From: a bacterium
GTDB taxonomy: Bacteria; JAMCPX01
Length of the DNA: 6,661 nt
Direction: 5' to 3'
Assembly (NCBI GenBank): GCA_021815065.1
Contig: JAKAHI010000073.1
Span: forward strand, 1 to 6,661
The notes under the pieces are model-generated. The model was given only the letters and a program-made list of their open reading frames with translations. It searched no databases and was not told the origin of the DNA. Shown piece after piece: positions 1-5,297 of the stretch. Every line of letters starts with the position of its first letter. Positions within the stretch are counted from its first letter, which is position 1. Made by a program: the position numbers and the translations under genes.

Positions 1-369
1 CTCTGAAAGTTCTCTCGGTAATGCAATTATGAACTTTCTCACGTACTGCGCACTCGCCCATCGGTTGTTATTCTCGTTTTCGTAATTCGCCACTTCCCGC
101 CATAGGGTTTTATAGTCTTTCGCCCAATTGGGCACTCCTTCAGGGGTGATAACTGCGTGGTAGACCAAATCTTTTTTATTCTTCACATCGGATAAATCAA
201 CTTCCGACACGATGACCGTTATGGACCTGCCCTCCGTTTTTACGGTGAGCTCTTTTTCTTCTTTTTGCTTTTTCTTGAGTTCCCGGGATTCGTACTCTCC
301 TATACCACCGCCGCCCCCGGCACCGCCGGATGCACCACCGACTGAACCCTTCATATGTGCAGTTGCCAT
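1..369 (-). CDS. mobA: MobA/MobL-family (MobQ) relaxase, N-terminal 123 residues, cut by window edge
   Basis: This open reading frame runs off the left edge, so only the N-terminus is visible. Relaxases of this family nick oriT through a tyrosine and lead the strand into the recipient. Seen: a start MATAHMK, a glycine-rich stretch (residues 11-22), then GEYESRE with Tyr26. This aligns by eye with the DYIQRE segment of RSF1010 MobA, whose catalytic tyrosine is residue 25. Residues 80-121 (PNWAKDY..LW, then YVRKFIIALPREL) match the MobA/MobL signature before the metal-binding histidines, which lie outside the window. The start at 369 has an AGGAG ribosome site (378-382) eight bases upstream. 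The gene diverges from the mobC-like gene, as in IncQ plasmids. The glycine run is unusual for the family. The identification rests on motif recall, not a search. Confidence 0.78.
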   Translation of the reverse strand, partial: MATAHMKGSVGGASGGAGGGGGIGEYESRELKKKQKEEKELTVKTEGRSITVIVSEVDLSDVKNKKDLVYHAVITPEGVPNWAKDYKTLWREVANYENENNNRWASAQYVRKFIIALPRELSE

Positions 370-389
370 TATTATTACTCCTGCTCGTG

Positions 390-418
390 GGTGTAGCAAA
401 TAACTTTGACGAAGTCAA
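390..418 (-). promoter_or_regulatory. Candidate promoter of the relaxase gene
   Basis: Read on the minus strand, TTGACT (413-418) is separated by 17 bases from TACACC (390-395). The -35 is good and the -10 is weak (about 3/6). It overlaps the candidate oriT hairpin, so relaxosome binding could repress relaxase transcription, as is known for IncQ plasmids. The overlap is seen; the regulation is inferred. Confidence 0.35.
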
Positions 419-434
419 TGTATATTTGCGTATA
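404..434. other. Candidate oriT (origin of transfer)
   Basis: TTGAC (406-410), loop GAA, GTCAA (414-418) form a short inverted repeat, extended by a C-G pair across one mismatch (404/420). It is followed by TGTATATTTGCG. In RSF1010 the nick site lies just beyond an inverted repeat, in a TAARTGCG/CCCT sequence, within the intergenic region between divergent mob genes. The layout here is the same, and TTTGCG could be the counterpart of the TGCG core, but the downstream CCCT is absent. Placement is better supported than the exact nick position. Confidence 0.4.
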
Positions 435-473
435 TTTACCAAAAGATGAATACCAAGAAGCTTTAGTATATGG

Positions 474-575
474 AAAACTCAAAACAATAAAATATCAACA
501 ACTTAAAATATTAACACCACCTAAACAAATACAACCAGATAACTCAAACAAACAATAAAAAAAACACAAAATTCA
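474..575 (+). other. A/C-rich, nearly G-free tract between the mob genes
   Basis: These 102 bases contain one G (538) against about 22 C and 63 A. It holds no ORF or clear hairpin. An RNA or single strand with this composition would be largely unstructured. It lies between the candidate oriT and the mobC-like gene. Function unknown. Confidence 0.6.
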
Positions 576-599
576 GAAGTATAAATATAGAAAAAGCAG

Positions 600-626
600 T
601 TGACCTTATTAAAACTCTGATATAGA
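600..626 (+). promoter_or_regulatory. Candidate promoter of the mobC-like gene
   Basis: TTGACC (600-605) is followed after 15 bases by TATAGA (621-626), about 12 bases before the AGGAG ribosome site at 638-642. The spacer is short for sigma70, so the call is tentative. Confidence 0.35.
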
Positions 627-648
627 GCCTGCTGCACAGGAGATTATT

Positions 649-1191
649 ATGGCTGAACTGACTCAAAAAGAAATCAATATGCGAATAAAGTTACAGGACA
701 AACTCAAAGACCGTCAGAAAAAAAACAAGGCTCAAGAAAGAAAGATTAAACAGGCTTTAAGTCGTCTGAATAAGAAAGCGAGAATGCCGACCAAATCACA
801 AAGAAAACTTGCCAATAAAAGAAAGTTCCTGATCGGGGCTTTCTTCGAGGCCCACGCGAATGCGAACAACGGTATGGTTAATATCGTCGACAGCTTATCC
901 CACATTATGGATGGATTTCTGGACCGGGACTATGAGCGTGCCCTCTTTGAGCTCCCTCCTTTGGCCCCTGCTGTGATGCCGGATGATAAATCTGCCGAAC
1001 AAAACCAGGCACCGGATACGTCGCGGTCTGCTCTACTTGTCAAAGAGGGTGACCCCTGTCCCCGGTGCGCAACCGGCACGGTCAAACTGCGATATGGCAA
1101 AAAAGGATCGTTCTTCGGATGCTCTGAATTTAGTAAGACGGGCTGCAGTTGGACAGGAGACTACAAAGAACCGGAAAAGACCCAAGATTGA
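649..1191 (+). CDS. MobC/TraD-like mobilization accessory protein with C-terminal topoisomerase-type C4 zinc finger
   Basis: A 180-residue protein with two parts. Residues 8-58 are highly basic and probably coiled coil. Residues 57-104 (KRKFLIGAFFEA.. through GFLDRDYERALFELPPL) resemble the core of small MobC/TraD-type relaxosome proteins, which help the relaxase open oriT. After a linker (about 105-133), residues 135-172 hold Cys137, Cys140, Cys158 and Cys166 in the pattern CPRC..GKKGSFFGCS..GC, typical of the C4 zinc ribbons at the C-terminus of bacterial topoisomerase I. That domain binds single-stranded DNA. AGGAG (638-642) lies six bases before the ATG. The gene is divergent from mobA, as mobC is in IncQ plasmids. 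The zinc-ribbon call is strong from the motif; the MobC/TraD call rests on pattern and context. The zinc finger may contact exposed single strand at oriT (inference). Confidence 0.72.
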   Translation: MAELTQKEINMRIKLQDKLKDRQKKNKAQERKIKQALSRLNKKARMPTKSQRKLANKRKFLIGAFFEAHANANNGMVNIVDSLSHIMDGFLDRDYERALFELPPLAPAVMPDDKSAEQNQAPDTSRSALLVKEGDPCPRCATGTVKLRYGKKGSFFGCSEFSKTGCSWTGDYKEPEKTQD

Positions 1192-1467
1192 AAGTTTTGG
1201 CTCCACATTCTCAAGACAGGCCCGCCTTAATCGATTTCAACAGAAAAGACTGCAGGCTAAAGAAAAATGCCTTGGGGGTGGATCATAAGGATCTTAGCGG
1301 CTTCCAAAATGCCATTTGCGGGCACGATCTCTATTTTATGGCGGGGGTAGTACTTGTCCCCCTGCCGTTTGCCTATGGCTGGGGGTATACCGTAAGCAGG
1401 TTAGGGATGTTTTAGCGGGGTTCCTGTCCTTAACTATCGTTTCCTAAAAGTCTTCCCGCTTGTGCAT

Positions 1468-1484
1468 CCGTGGCTTGGCCACGG
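1468..1484. repeat. Inverted repeat CCGTGGC-TTG-GCCACGG
   Basis: A perfect 7-bp GC-rich stem with a three-base loop. No T-run follows on either strand, so it is not a canonical intrinsic terminator. It could be a transcript-ending or single-strand structure near the origin. Confidence 0.5.
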
Positions 1485-1574
1485 CTCCGCATCTTCACGG
1501 CTGCCGGTATTCTTCCTATGCTACGCCATGAATAGGGGTTTTGCTTTTAAGTAGCGGAGCGGATTAGTAGTCGG

Positions 1575-1623
1575 AGGCCGTTTCTGTGGTAAACCTGTAT
1601 GGGTTTTCCACAGCAAACGGCCT
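1575..1623. repeat. Large imperfect palindrome, about 20 base pairs
   Basis: Arms AGGCCGTTT (1575-1583) and AAACGGCCT (1615-1623) pair perfectly. They continue with CTGTGG (1584-1589)/CCACAG (1608-1613) past a bulged C1614, and AAACC/GGTTT past a T-T mismatch, closing on a six-base loop (1596-1601). The arms contain TTTTCCACA (1604-1612) and, on the other strand, TTTACCACA (1585-1593), both close to DnaA boxes. No T-run follows. It may be a single-strand initiation site, an origin element or a structured RNA; the sequence does not decide. Confidence 0.6.
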
Positions 1624-1627
1624 TTCT

Positions 1628-1661
1628 ACTATAGGTATTCTTTACTATAGGAAACTATAGG
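1628..1661. repeat. Three direct repeats of ACTATAGG
   Basis: Exact copies start at 1628, 1644 and 1654, between the large palindrome and the first iteron. Spacings are 16 and 10 bases. They may bind an initiator or host protein at the origin. Function not known. Confidence 0.55.
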
Positions 1662-1755
1662 AGAAGCGTTTTTCATTCTCAGGCTTATCACCGTTCCTGC
1701 GTAATTTTATCACCGTTCCTGCGTAATTAAGGGCTAAAGCCTATCACCGTTCCTG

Positions 1756-1764
1756 CGTGGATAA
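1756..1764 (-). promoter_or_regulatory. DnaA-box-like site overlapping iteron 3
   Basis: On the minus strand it reads TTATCCACG, one base off the TTATCCACA consensus. It overlaps the last three bases of iteron 3, so Rep and DnaA binding may interact or compete. Confidence 0.55.
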
Positions 1765-1785
1765 CTCCTTAAATTCACAGATTTT

Positions 1786-1794
1786 TGTGGAAAA
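1786..1794 (-). promoter_or_regulatory. Second DnaA-box-like site
   Basis: On the minus strand it reads TTTTCCACA, which fits the relaxed DnaA consensus TTWTNCACA. It sits between iterons 3 and 4. Confidence 0.45.
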
Positions 1795-1829
1795 GTCTAT
1801 CACCGTTCCTGCGTAAATCAGTTATCTTT

Positions 1830-2735
1830 TCAGCTTAACAGAAAAACCTTTTTTCTTGGTGGAACGGACGGCGTACCAGGTAATAAGAAAAAATATTTAT
1901 CATCTGTATCATCAAAATTTGAGCCCGGGTACACAAGTTTGACGGCGTGCAAATGTTGTCTGAATTTCATTTTGAAATGAAATAGATTTTTGTAATCCGC
2001 GCCGAATTGAAGTTGTAGTGCTTCCCATCGAATCGGTGTTTTATCTTTCAAGTGATTCATGCGATAGGTAAGCCAATCATAAAGGTCAATCTCCATTGGG
2101 GAACGCCTTATTTGTTTTAAAATATTCATGTCAAGTGGAATAGGTCTTTTTATAATTTCTTTAAAAAATTTATTATTCAATTCGATTGTTGAATTGAACA
2201 TAGATATCTGCTCGGGGCTTTTAGGATTCCACCAGTAGTCTGCCTCATCGGCGATGTTGACGTTGATTATACCACTACGTCCAGAGTCTTTATCTTCATA
2301 CACACAAGAGATATGACAAGCACACAATCGTCCCATCTGATCCTTTAATCTGCGGATGTTTCCCTTCTCCCCCCCCGTAACGTCTATATCGAGCTTACGC
2401 ATAAACGCAGAAAGTGAATTGCCTAAGATCAACGTTGGTTGTTTCGTCCGGACGGCTTCGGTTGTCATCCATGAAAGAATTAAACGAGGATACACGCCAT
2501 AAGGCAACCCTACTGCCTGGCCTTTCATATTAAGTCCTGATTGGATATTTAAACCAAAGTACCCGTTGTTCCTGTTCCACTTTTCAACGTTACCCGGGTT
2601 ACTATGCGGCAACGTTGCCTTTACAAGCACCCGCGCCATATATCCCGTGTCTCCGGCTGCTTTCGCTTCTTCAGTCTCTTGCTCTATAAATTCGCGGTAA
2701 ATTATTTCTTTGCCCGTTTTTTCTTTATCTTCCAT
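1830..2735 (-). CDS. repA: Plasmid replication initiator, RepA_C family
   Basis: A 301-residue protein recognised by eye as a RepA_C-type (plasmid-encoded RepA) initiator. It would bind the adjacent iterons and recruit host DnaA, helicase and primase. Residues 76-117 (GLPYGVYPRLILSWM.. to FMRKLDI) look like a first winged-helix region. Residues 197-270 contain IPLDMNILKQIRRSPMEIDL, YDWLTYRMNHL, IRWEALQLQFGADY and FRQHLHAVKLVYP, the typical C-terminal signature in which a helix-turn-helix is expected. The length is normal. The ribosome site AAGGA (2741-2745) lies five bases before the ATG and inside the end of a 22-codon leader ORF whose stop is one base from this start. No strong promoter is seen directly upstream, so it is probably transcribed from the parA promoter. 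The stop falls 15 bases before iteron 4. Confidence 0.85.
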   Translation of the reverse strand: MEDKEKTGKEIIYREFIEQETEEAKAAGDTGYMARVLVKATLPHSNPGNVEKWNRNNGYFGLNIQSGLNMKGQAVGLPYGVYPRLILSWMTTEAVRTKQPTLILGNSLSAFMRKLDIDVTGGEKGNIRRLKDQMGRLCACHISCVYEDKDSGRSGIINVNIADEADYWWNPKSPEQISMFNSTIELNNKFFKEIIKRPIPLDMNILKQIRRSPMEIDLYDWLTYRMNHLKDKTPIRWEALQLQFGADYKNLFHFKMKFRQHLHAVKLVYPGSNFDDTDDKYFFLLPGTPSVPPRKKVFLLS

Positions 2736-2736
2736 T

Positions 2737-2805
2737 TTATTCCTTTTCTCTCTGAAAACTAACCCTCTGTCCGCCCCGCACGACCACGATCTCGATGCCG
2801 TTCAT
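2737..2805 (-). CDS. Possible 22-residue leader peptide coupled to repA
   Basis: A short ORF starts at ATG 2803-2805, with a G-run (GGGGG) about ten bases upstream as a possible ribosome site, and encodes MNGIEIVVVRGG... ending REKE. It reads through the repA ribosome site, and its TAA is separated from the repA ATG by one base (TAAAATG). This geometry suits translational coupling or re-initiation. A leader ORF coupled to repA is known in IncFII plasmids (tap), but there is no visible sequence kinship. Whether it is translated is unproven. Confidence 0.35.
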   Translation of the reverse strand: MNGIEIVVVRGGQRVSFQREKE

Positions 2806-2933
2806 AGTCTACTACCCCCGTTTTTTATGTCCAGCGGATACATTGAGGACCCGCGCCGATCCGGACCCAGACACAAGTATCCTTATTCACGTCCACCACG
2901 TTGTACAATGCTGCCCATCTTCCAGGCTGTCGG

Positions 2934-3263
2934 CTAATCTACGGAGTTTTGCAGGTTATCAATGTTGTCAACCACGTTTTTAAATTCTTGATCGGGTAAA
3001 CTTTTCAGTGCCCGCAGACCTGCCCGTACGACCTCTGATTTATTCAGTAAAAAACGCATACTCGCTGCACGGATTTTCATTTCATCGATCAATTTGTAAT
3101 CTGACGTGGGTAAAGTAATCAGGGCCTTATGGGTTCTCTCCTTTCTTCCTTTATGGGGGGAGAAGGCTTCTTCCGCTCTTGCGAAACGTTCGTTCAGATT
3201 AACGGACACTTTTTTCTGTTGGGTCTGTTTATCTTCTTGCAATAACTGTTCAAATTTTGCCAT
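2934..3263 (-). CDS. Ribbon-helix-helix partition protein (ParG/ParB-like centromere-binding adaptor)
   Basis: A 109-residue protein placed 33 bases after parA in the same direction, the usual position of the centromere-binding partner of small ParA proteins. The N-terminal 45 residues are polar, basic and probably flexible; in ParG-type partners such a tail contacts the ParA ATPase. Residues 46-51 (KALITL) can form the DNA-reading beta strand, followed by helices at about 54-69 and 74-88 (NKSEVVRAGLRALKSL), a ribbon-helix-helix pattern. The ribosome site AGGAG (3270-3274) is well placed. It probably binds the GATATA array upstream of parA both as centromere and as operator. No symbol is given because the family name varies between plasmids. 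Confidence 0.75.
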   Translation of the reverse strand: MAKFEQLLQEDKQTQQKKVSVNLNERFARAEEAFSPHKGRKERTHKALITLPTSDYKLIDEMKIRAASMRFLLNKSEVVRAGLRALKSLPDQEFKNVVDNIDNLQNSVD

Positions 3264-3296
3264 TGTTATCTCCTCTGTTTTATTATTTCAGACTGA

Positions 3297-3962
3297 CTAC
3301 ACTGACGATTTCATAATTTTTAAAAGCTCATTTTTCAGGGCGGTAACTTCGGCTTGTGCCTTGTCCGCGCCTTCATTTTTCAAATCAAACACCGTTCCCC
3401 CGATGTAGGTTGACTCTCTGAATGCCGTTCTATAGGACAGGCCCGCGGTGGTAATTTTCATGCCGAACCGATGCAGGAGCTCTATGGCCTTTTTTGCAAT
3501 CTTGGTTGTCGTGACCATGTTCGGCACAACATAGGCTTTCATCGATTCATTGACGTCCTGCATCCTTGAAATGAGGGCCTGTATGCCGTTGGTAGCAAGC
3601 AAATCTGCCGGACTCGGAATGACAGGGACCAATGCCATGTCTGCGATCATCAGTGCTGATTGAGGGACAGGACTGTCAACCGCCGGTGGGCAGTCCACAA
3701 ATATGAAATCGTACTGTCCAACGTGCCGCTTGACTTCTCGATGTACCTTGTCCCCCATAGAGGACAGTCCGGATATTGTTGCCGGAAACGGGTTCTTGTC
3801 ATCCGCGCTCTTTGCCCATCCTGTCGCAGTCCCCTGCGGGTCCGCGTCTACTACGAGGACCTTCTTACCTTCCCTGCCTAGGGCGCCGGCAAGCTGCATC
3901 ACTATGGTCGTCTTACCGCATCCCCCTTTCTGGTTCACGAGCACTATAATCTTAGTGTCCAT
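3297..3962 (-). CDS. parA: ParA-family plasmid partition ATPase
   Basis: A 221-residue small (type Ib, ParF-like) ParA without an N-terminal HTH. ATP-dependent binding to the nucleoid moves plasmid copies apart. Seen: deviant Walker A KGGCGKTT (residues 12-19), with the signature lysine as Lys12; the switch region VVDADPQGTATGW (37-49); Walker B FIFVDCPP (86-93); and VPVIPSPADLLA (112-123), typical of the family. The ribosome site AAGGAG (3967-3972) lies four bases before the ATG. It is first in an operon with the RHH gene and probably repA. A promoter lies within the symmetrical GATATA array upstream, implying autorepression by the RHH partner. Confidence 0.93.
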   Translation of the reverse strand: MDTKIIVLVNQKGGCGKTTIVMQLAGALGREGKKVLVVDADPQGTATGWAKSADDKNPFPATISGLSSMGDKVHREVKRHVGQYDFIFVDCPPAVDSPVPQSALMIADMALVPVIPSPADLLATNGIQALISRMQDVNESMKAYVVPNMVTTTKIAKKAIELLHRFGMKITTAGLSYRTAFRESTYIGGTVFDLKNEGADKAQAEVTALKNELLKIMKSSV

Positions 3963-3985
3963 AACTCTCCTTTTATGATTATAAT

Positions 3986-4020
3986 GATATATAGGATATA
4001 ATGCATATATCGGCTATATC
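3986..4020. promoter_or_regulatory. parS: Symmetrical GATATA array: candidate partition site and parA operator
   Basis: GATATA occurs at 3986-3991 and 3995-4000, then inverted as TATATC at 4006-4011 and 4015-4020. The four hexamers are exactly symmetrical about position 4003, with nine-base spacing inside each half. Further direct copies lie at 4043 (GATATA), 4052 (GATATG) and 4077 (GATATA); the first two are again nine apart. Arrays of short direct and inverted repeats are typical targets of RHH partition proteins. The array also overlaps the parA promoter. The AT-rich context makes chance copies easier, but the symmetry is unlikely by chance. Confidence 0.55.
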
Positions 4021-4026
4021 TGTCAA
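3998..4026 (-). promoter_or_regulatory. Promoter of the parA operon
   Basis: On the minus strand, a perfect TTGACA (4021-4026) is followed after 17 bases by CATTAT (3998-4003; 4/6). The start site would fall near 3991, about 20 bases before the ribosome site. A second TATAAT (3978-3983) is too close to the ribosome site to be the likely -10. The GATATA array covers this promoter. Confidence 0.55.
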
Positions 4027-4120
4027 GCTAAATCGTATATTAGATATATGTGATATGTAACATATTAACTATATAAGATATACTGAATAATAAAGTATAG
4101 GGCATAGCTTGCCCGGCCTA

Positions 4121-4149
4121 TTGACAATTAGCATATTATATGCTATCTT
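4121..4149 (+). promoter_or_regulatory. Promoter of the dinJ-yafQ-resolvase operon
   Basis: A perfect TTGACA (4121-4126), a 17-base spacer and TATCTT (4144-4149). The start site would be near 4156, at the GGAGGTG ribosome site of the antitoxin, so the leader is very short. The spacer is occupied by a palindrome. Confidence 0.6.
4129..4145. promoter_or_regulatory. Operator palindrome TAGCATA-TTA-TATGCTA
   Basis: Seven-base arms with a three-base centre fill the spacer and touch the -10 of the antitoxin promoter. Antitoxins of the RelB/DinJ family repress their own operon by binding such palindromes, so this is the likely operator. Confidence 0.6.
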
Positions 4150-4167
4150 ATTTACGGAGGTGAATTT

Positions 4168-4443
4168 ATGTCTACCGTAAAGACAGCGTCAGCGAGAGCT
4201 CTCATTGACCCGACGACAAAGCGACAGGCAGAGCACATTTTAAAAGATCTTGGTTTGTCTGTCTCCACGGCGTTCAACCTGTTTTATAAACAGATTATAG
4301 TCCACAATGGCCTGCCGTTCAATGTCGAGATACCAAACAAGGAGACCATTAAGGCGATAGAGAGAGCAAGGAGGGGAGAAGGTAAACGTTTTAAGAACGC
4401 AGAAGAATTGTTCAAGGATTGGGAAAAAGATGGATGTCGTTGA
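4168..4443 (+). CDS. dinJ: RelB/DinJ-family antitoxin
   Basis: A 91-residue antitoxin of a type II pair. The N-terminus (residues 5-46: ASARALIDPTTKRQAEHILKDLGLSVSTAFNLFY) is a ribbon-helix-helix DNA-binding domain with the RelB/DinJ hallmark LGLSVSTAF. The segment GLPFNVEIPN (48-57) and the charged C-terminal half are the usual toxin-wrapping part. In the cell it neutralises the YafQ-like RNase and represses the operon; degradation by proteases frees the toxin. A strong GGAGGTG site (4156-4162) precedes the start. The gene overlaps the toxin gene by 14 bases, which favours coupled translation with antitoxin made first. Length is normal for the family. Confidence 0.92.
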   Translation: MSTVKTASARALIDPTTKRQAEHILKDLGLSVSTAFNLFYKQIIVHNGLPFNVEIPNKETIKAIERARRGEGKRFKNAEELFKDWEKDGCR

Positions 4444-4696
4444 AGATAGACAGTTCCGGAAAGGCAAGAAACGCTCTATCAAACGACATCAAGACCAGAC
4501 AAAATTAGAAGATGTTATCATCAAACTATTAAACGGTGAAAAGCTACCAGAGAAATATCACGACCACAAACTTCAAGGAAGCTACGATGATTGTAGAGAA
4601 TGCCACATAGAACCCGATTGGCTGCTGATATACAGAATAGAAGGTGATACACTTCATTTGATCCGGACTGGCAGCCATGCCGATTTGTTCGGATGA
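4430..4696 (+). CDS. yafQ: YafQ-family mRNA interferase toxin
   Basis: An 88-residue RelE-superfamily toxin that in E. coli cuts mRNA on the ribosome. Residues seen here match the E. coli YafQ functional set with a constant offset of four: His46 (His50), His59 (His63), Asp63 (Asp67), Trp64 (Trp68), Arg79 (Arg83), His83 (His87) and Phe87 (Phe91). The diagnostic strings KLPEKYHDHKL, CHIEPDWLLIYR and RTGSHADLF are all present, so the toxin looks intact. The start is inside the antitoxin gene with no strong ribosome site of its own, consistent with coupling. Its TGA overlaps the annotated ATG of the resolvase (ATGA). Confidence 0.94.
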   Translation: MDVVEDRQFRKGKKRSIKRHQDQTKLEDVIIKLLNGEKLPEKYHDHKLQGSYDDCRECHIEPDWLLIYRIEGDTLHLIRTGSHADLFG

Positions 4697-5289
4697 AAAA
4701 CGGATTGATGAAGGCAGCATTATACCTCAGGGTCAGCACGGACAAGCAGGAGCTTGAGAACCAGCTTGAACCGCTTAAAAAGTTTGCGAAGGGTAGGGGG
4801 CTTAAAATTGTCCAAGTGTACCGCGATATGGCAACCGGGAAGAACTCTGACCGGCCGGCACTCAACAAAATGCTCAAGGACGCACACCGGCACGTCTTTG
4901 ACGTGATCGTTGTGTGGGCCCTGGACAGGCTTTCCAGGGAAGGCATGAGCCGGACCGTGCAGCTCATTGAAATGCTCGAGCGCATGGGGATCGGTGTGAT
5001 CAGCTACTCTGAGCCGTACTTGGACACAACCAACGAGCTCGCCCGGAACATCCTTTTGGCTGTTGTATCCACGCTTGCAAAAGCGGAACGCGAAAGGATC
5101 AGCGAGCGGACCAGGGCAGGTCTGGCCCGGGTAAAGCGTTCTGGGAAAAAGCTTGGCCGGCCGGAGATTGCTTCAAAGAAGCGTACACAGGCCGTGAAGT
5201 TGCTTAAGAAGGGTTATAGTATTAGACAGGCAGCCCACAAACTCGACGTAAGCCGATCGAGCGTTTTTAACTGGCGAAAGGGTTTGTGA
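4693..5289 (+). CDS. Serine recombinase, resolvase/invertase family
   Basis: A 198-residue small serine recombinase. The catalytic domain has LYLRVSTDKQ with nucleophile Ser15, SDRPALNKML (52-61) and VWALDRLSREG (74-84) with the active-site Asp-Arg; the long E helix runs through LAKAERERISERTRAGL (128-144). Residues 165-197 form a C-terminal HTH (SIRQAAHKLDVSRSSVFNWRKG). The first ATG overlaps the toxin stop (ATGA). A second ATG at 4708 would make the serine Ser10, the canonical number in gamma-delta resolvase, so either start is possible; neither has a strong ribosome site. It could resolve plasmid multimers or be a remnant of a transposon; no transposase is seen. The central part looks richer in G+C than the TA genes before it, hinting at separate ancestry. 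Confidence 0.92.
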   Translation: MKNGLMKAALYLRVSTDKQELENQLEPLKKFAKGRGLKIVQVYRDMATGKNSDRPALNKMLKDAHRHVFDVIVVWALDRLSREGMSRTVQLIEMLERMGIGVISYSEPYLDTTNELARNILLAVVSTLAKAERERISERTRAGLARVKRSGKKLGRPEIASKKRTQAVKLLKKGYSIRQAAHKLDVSRSSVFNWRKGL

Positions 5290-5297
5290 ACAATACA

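Larger units (their letters stand above)
1192..1685. other. Gene-free region between mobC-like gene and iterons
   Basis: I see no convincing gene here. Reading frames in the first 200 bases continue out of the mobC-like gene in other frames, lack ribosome sites and resemble no family I know. The stretch holds several hairpins (listed separately where strong), including GGGGG (1343-1347) facing CCCCC (1358-1362), and a large imperfect palindrome at 1575-1623. It probably belongs to the replication origin or carries the terminator of the mob transcript. Confidence 0.5.
1686..1814. other. oriV: Plasmid replication origin with four iterons
   Basis: Four identical 17-bp copies of TATCACCGTTCCTGCGT lie at 1686-1702, 1708-1724, 1742-1758 and 1798-1814, all in the same orientation. 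Start-to-start spacings are 22, 34 and 56 bases. Iterons bind the plasmid Rep protein to open the origin and limit copy number by pairing origins through Rep. Here they lie just 3' of repA, so repA is transcribed towards them. Two DnaA-box-like sites are embedded. AATT or AAA follows most copies. Confidence 0.85.

Noticed and set aside
983..1415. Overlapping plus-strand reading frames running from the mobC-like gene into the spacer
   Set aside because: Out of frame with the supported gene, no ribosome sites, no family resemblance.
1686..1814. CRISPR array
   Set aside because: Repeats are 17 bases, with irregular gaps of 5 to 39 bases, and lie beside a rep gene; this is an iteron array.
2825..2938. 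A 37-codon minus-strand frame between the RHH gene and the repA leader (possible TTG start)
   Set aside because: No ATG, weak ribosome site, no recognised similarity; could be a gene remnant but not supportable.
3106..3978. Plus-strand reading frames opposite parA and the RHH gene
   Set aside because: Shadows of well-supported minus-strand genes with clear motifs.
3978..3983. TATAAT as the -10 of parA
   Set aside because: It would place the transcript start inside the ribosome site; the TTGACA-17-CATTAT pair upstream is better placed.
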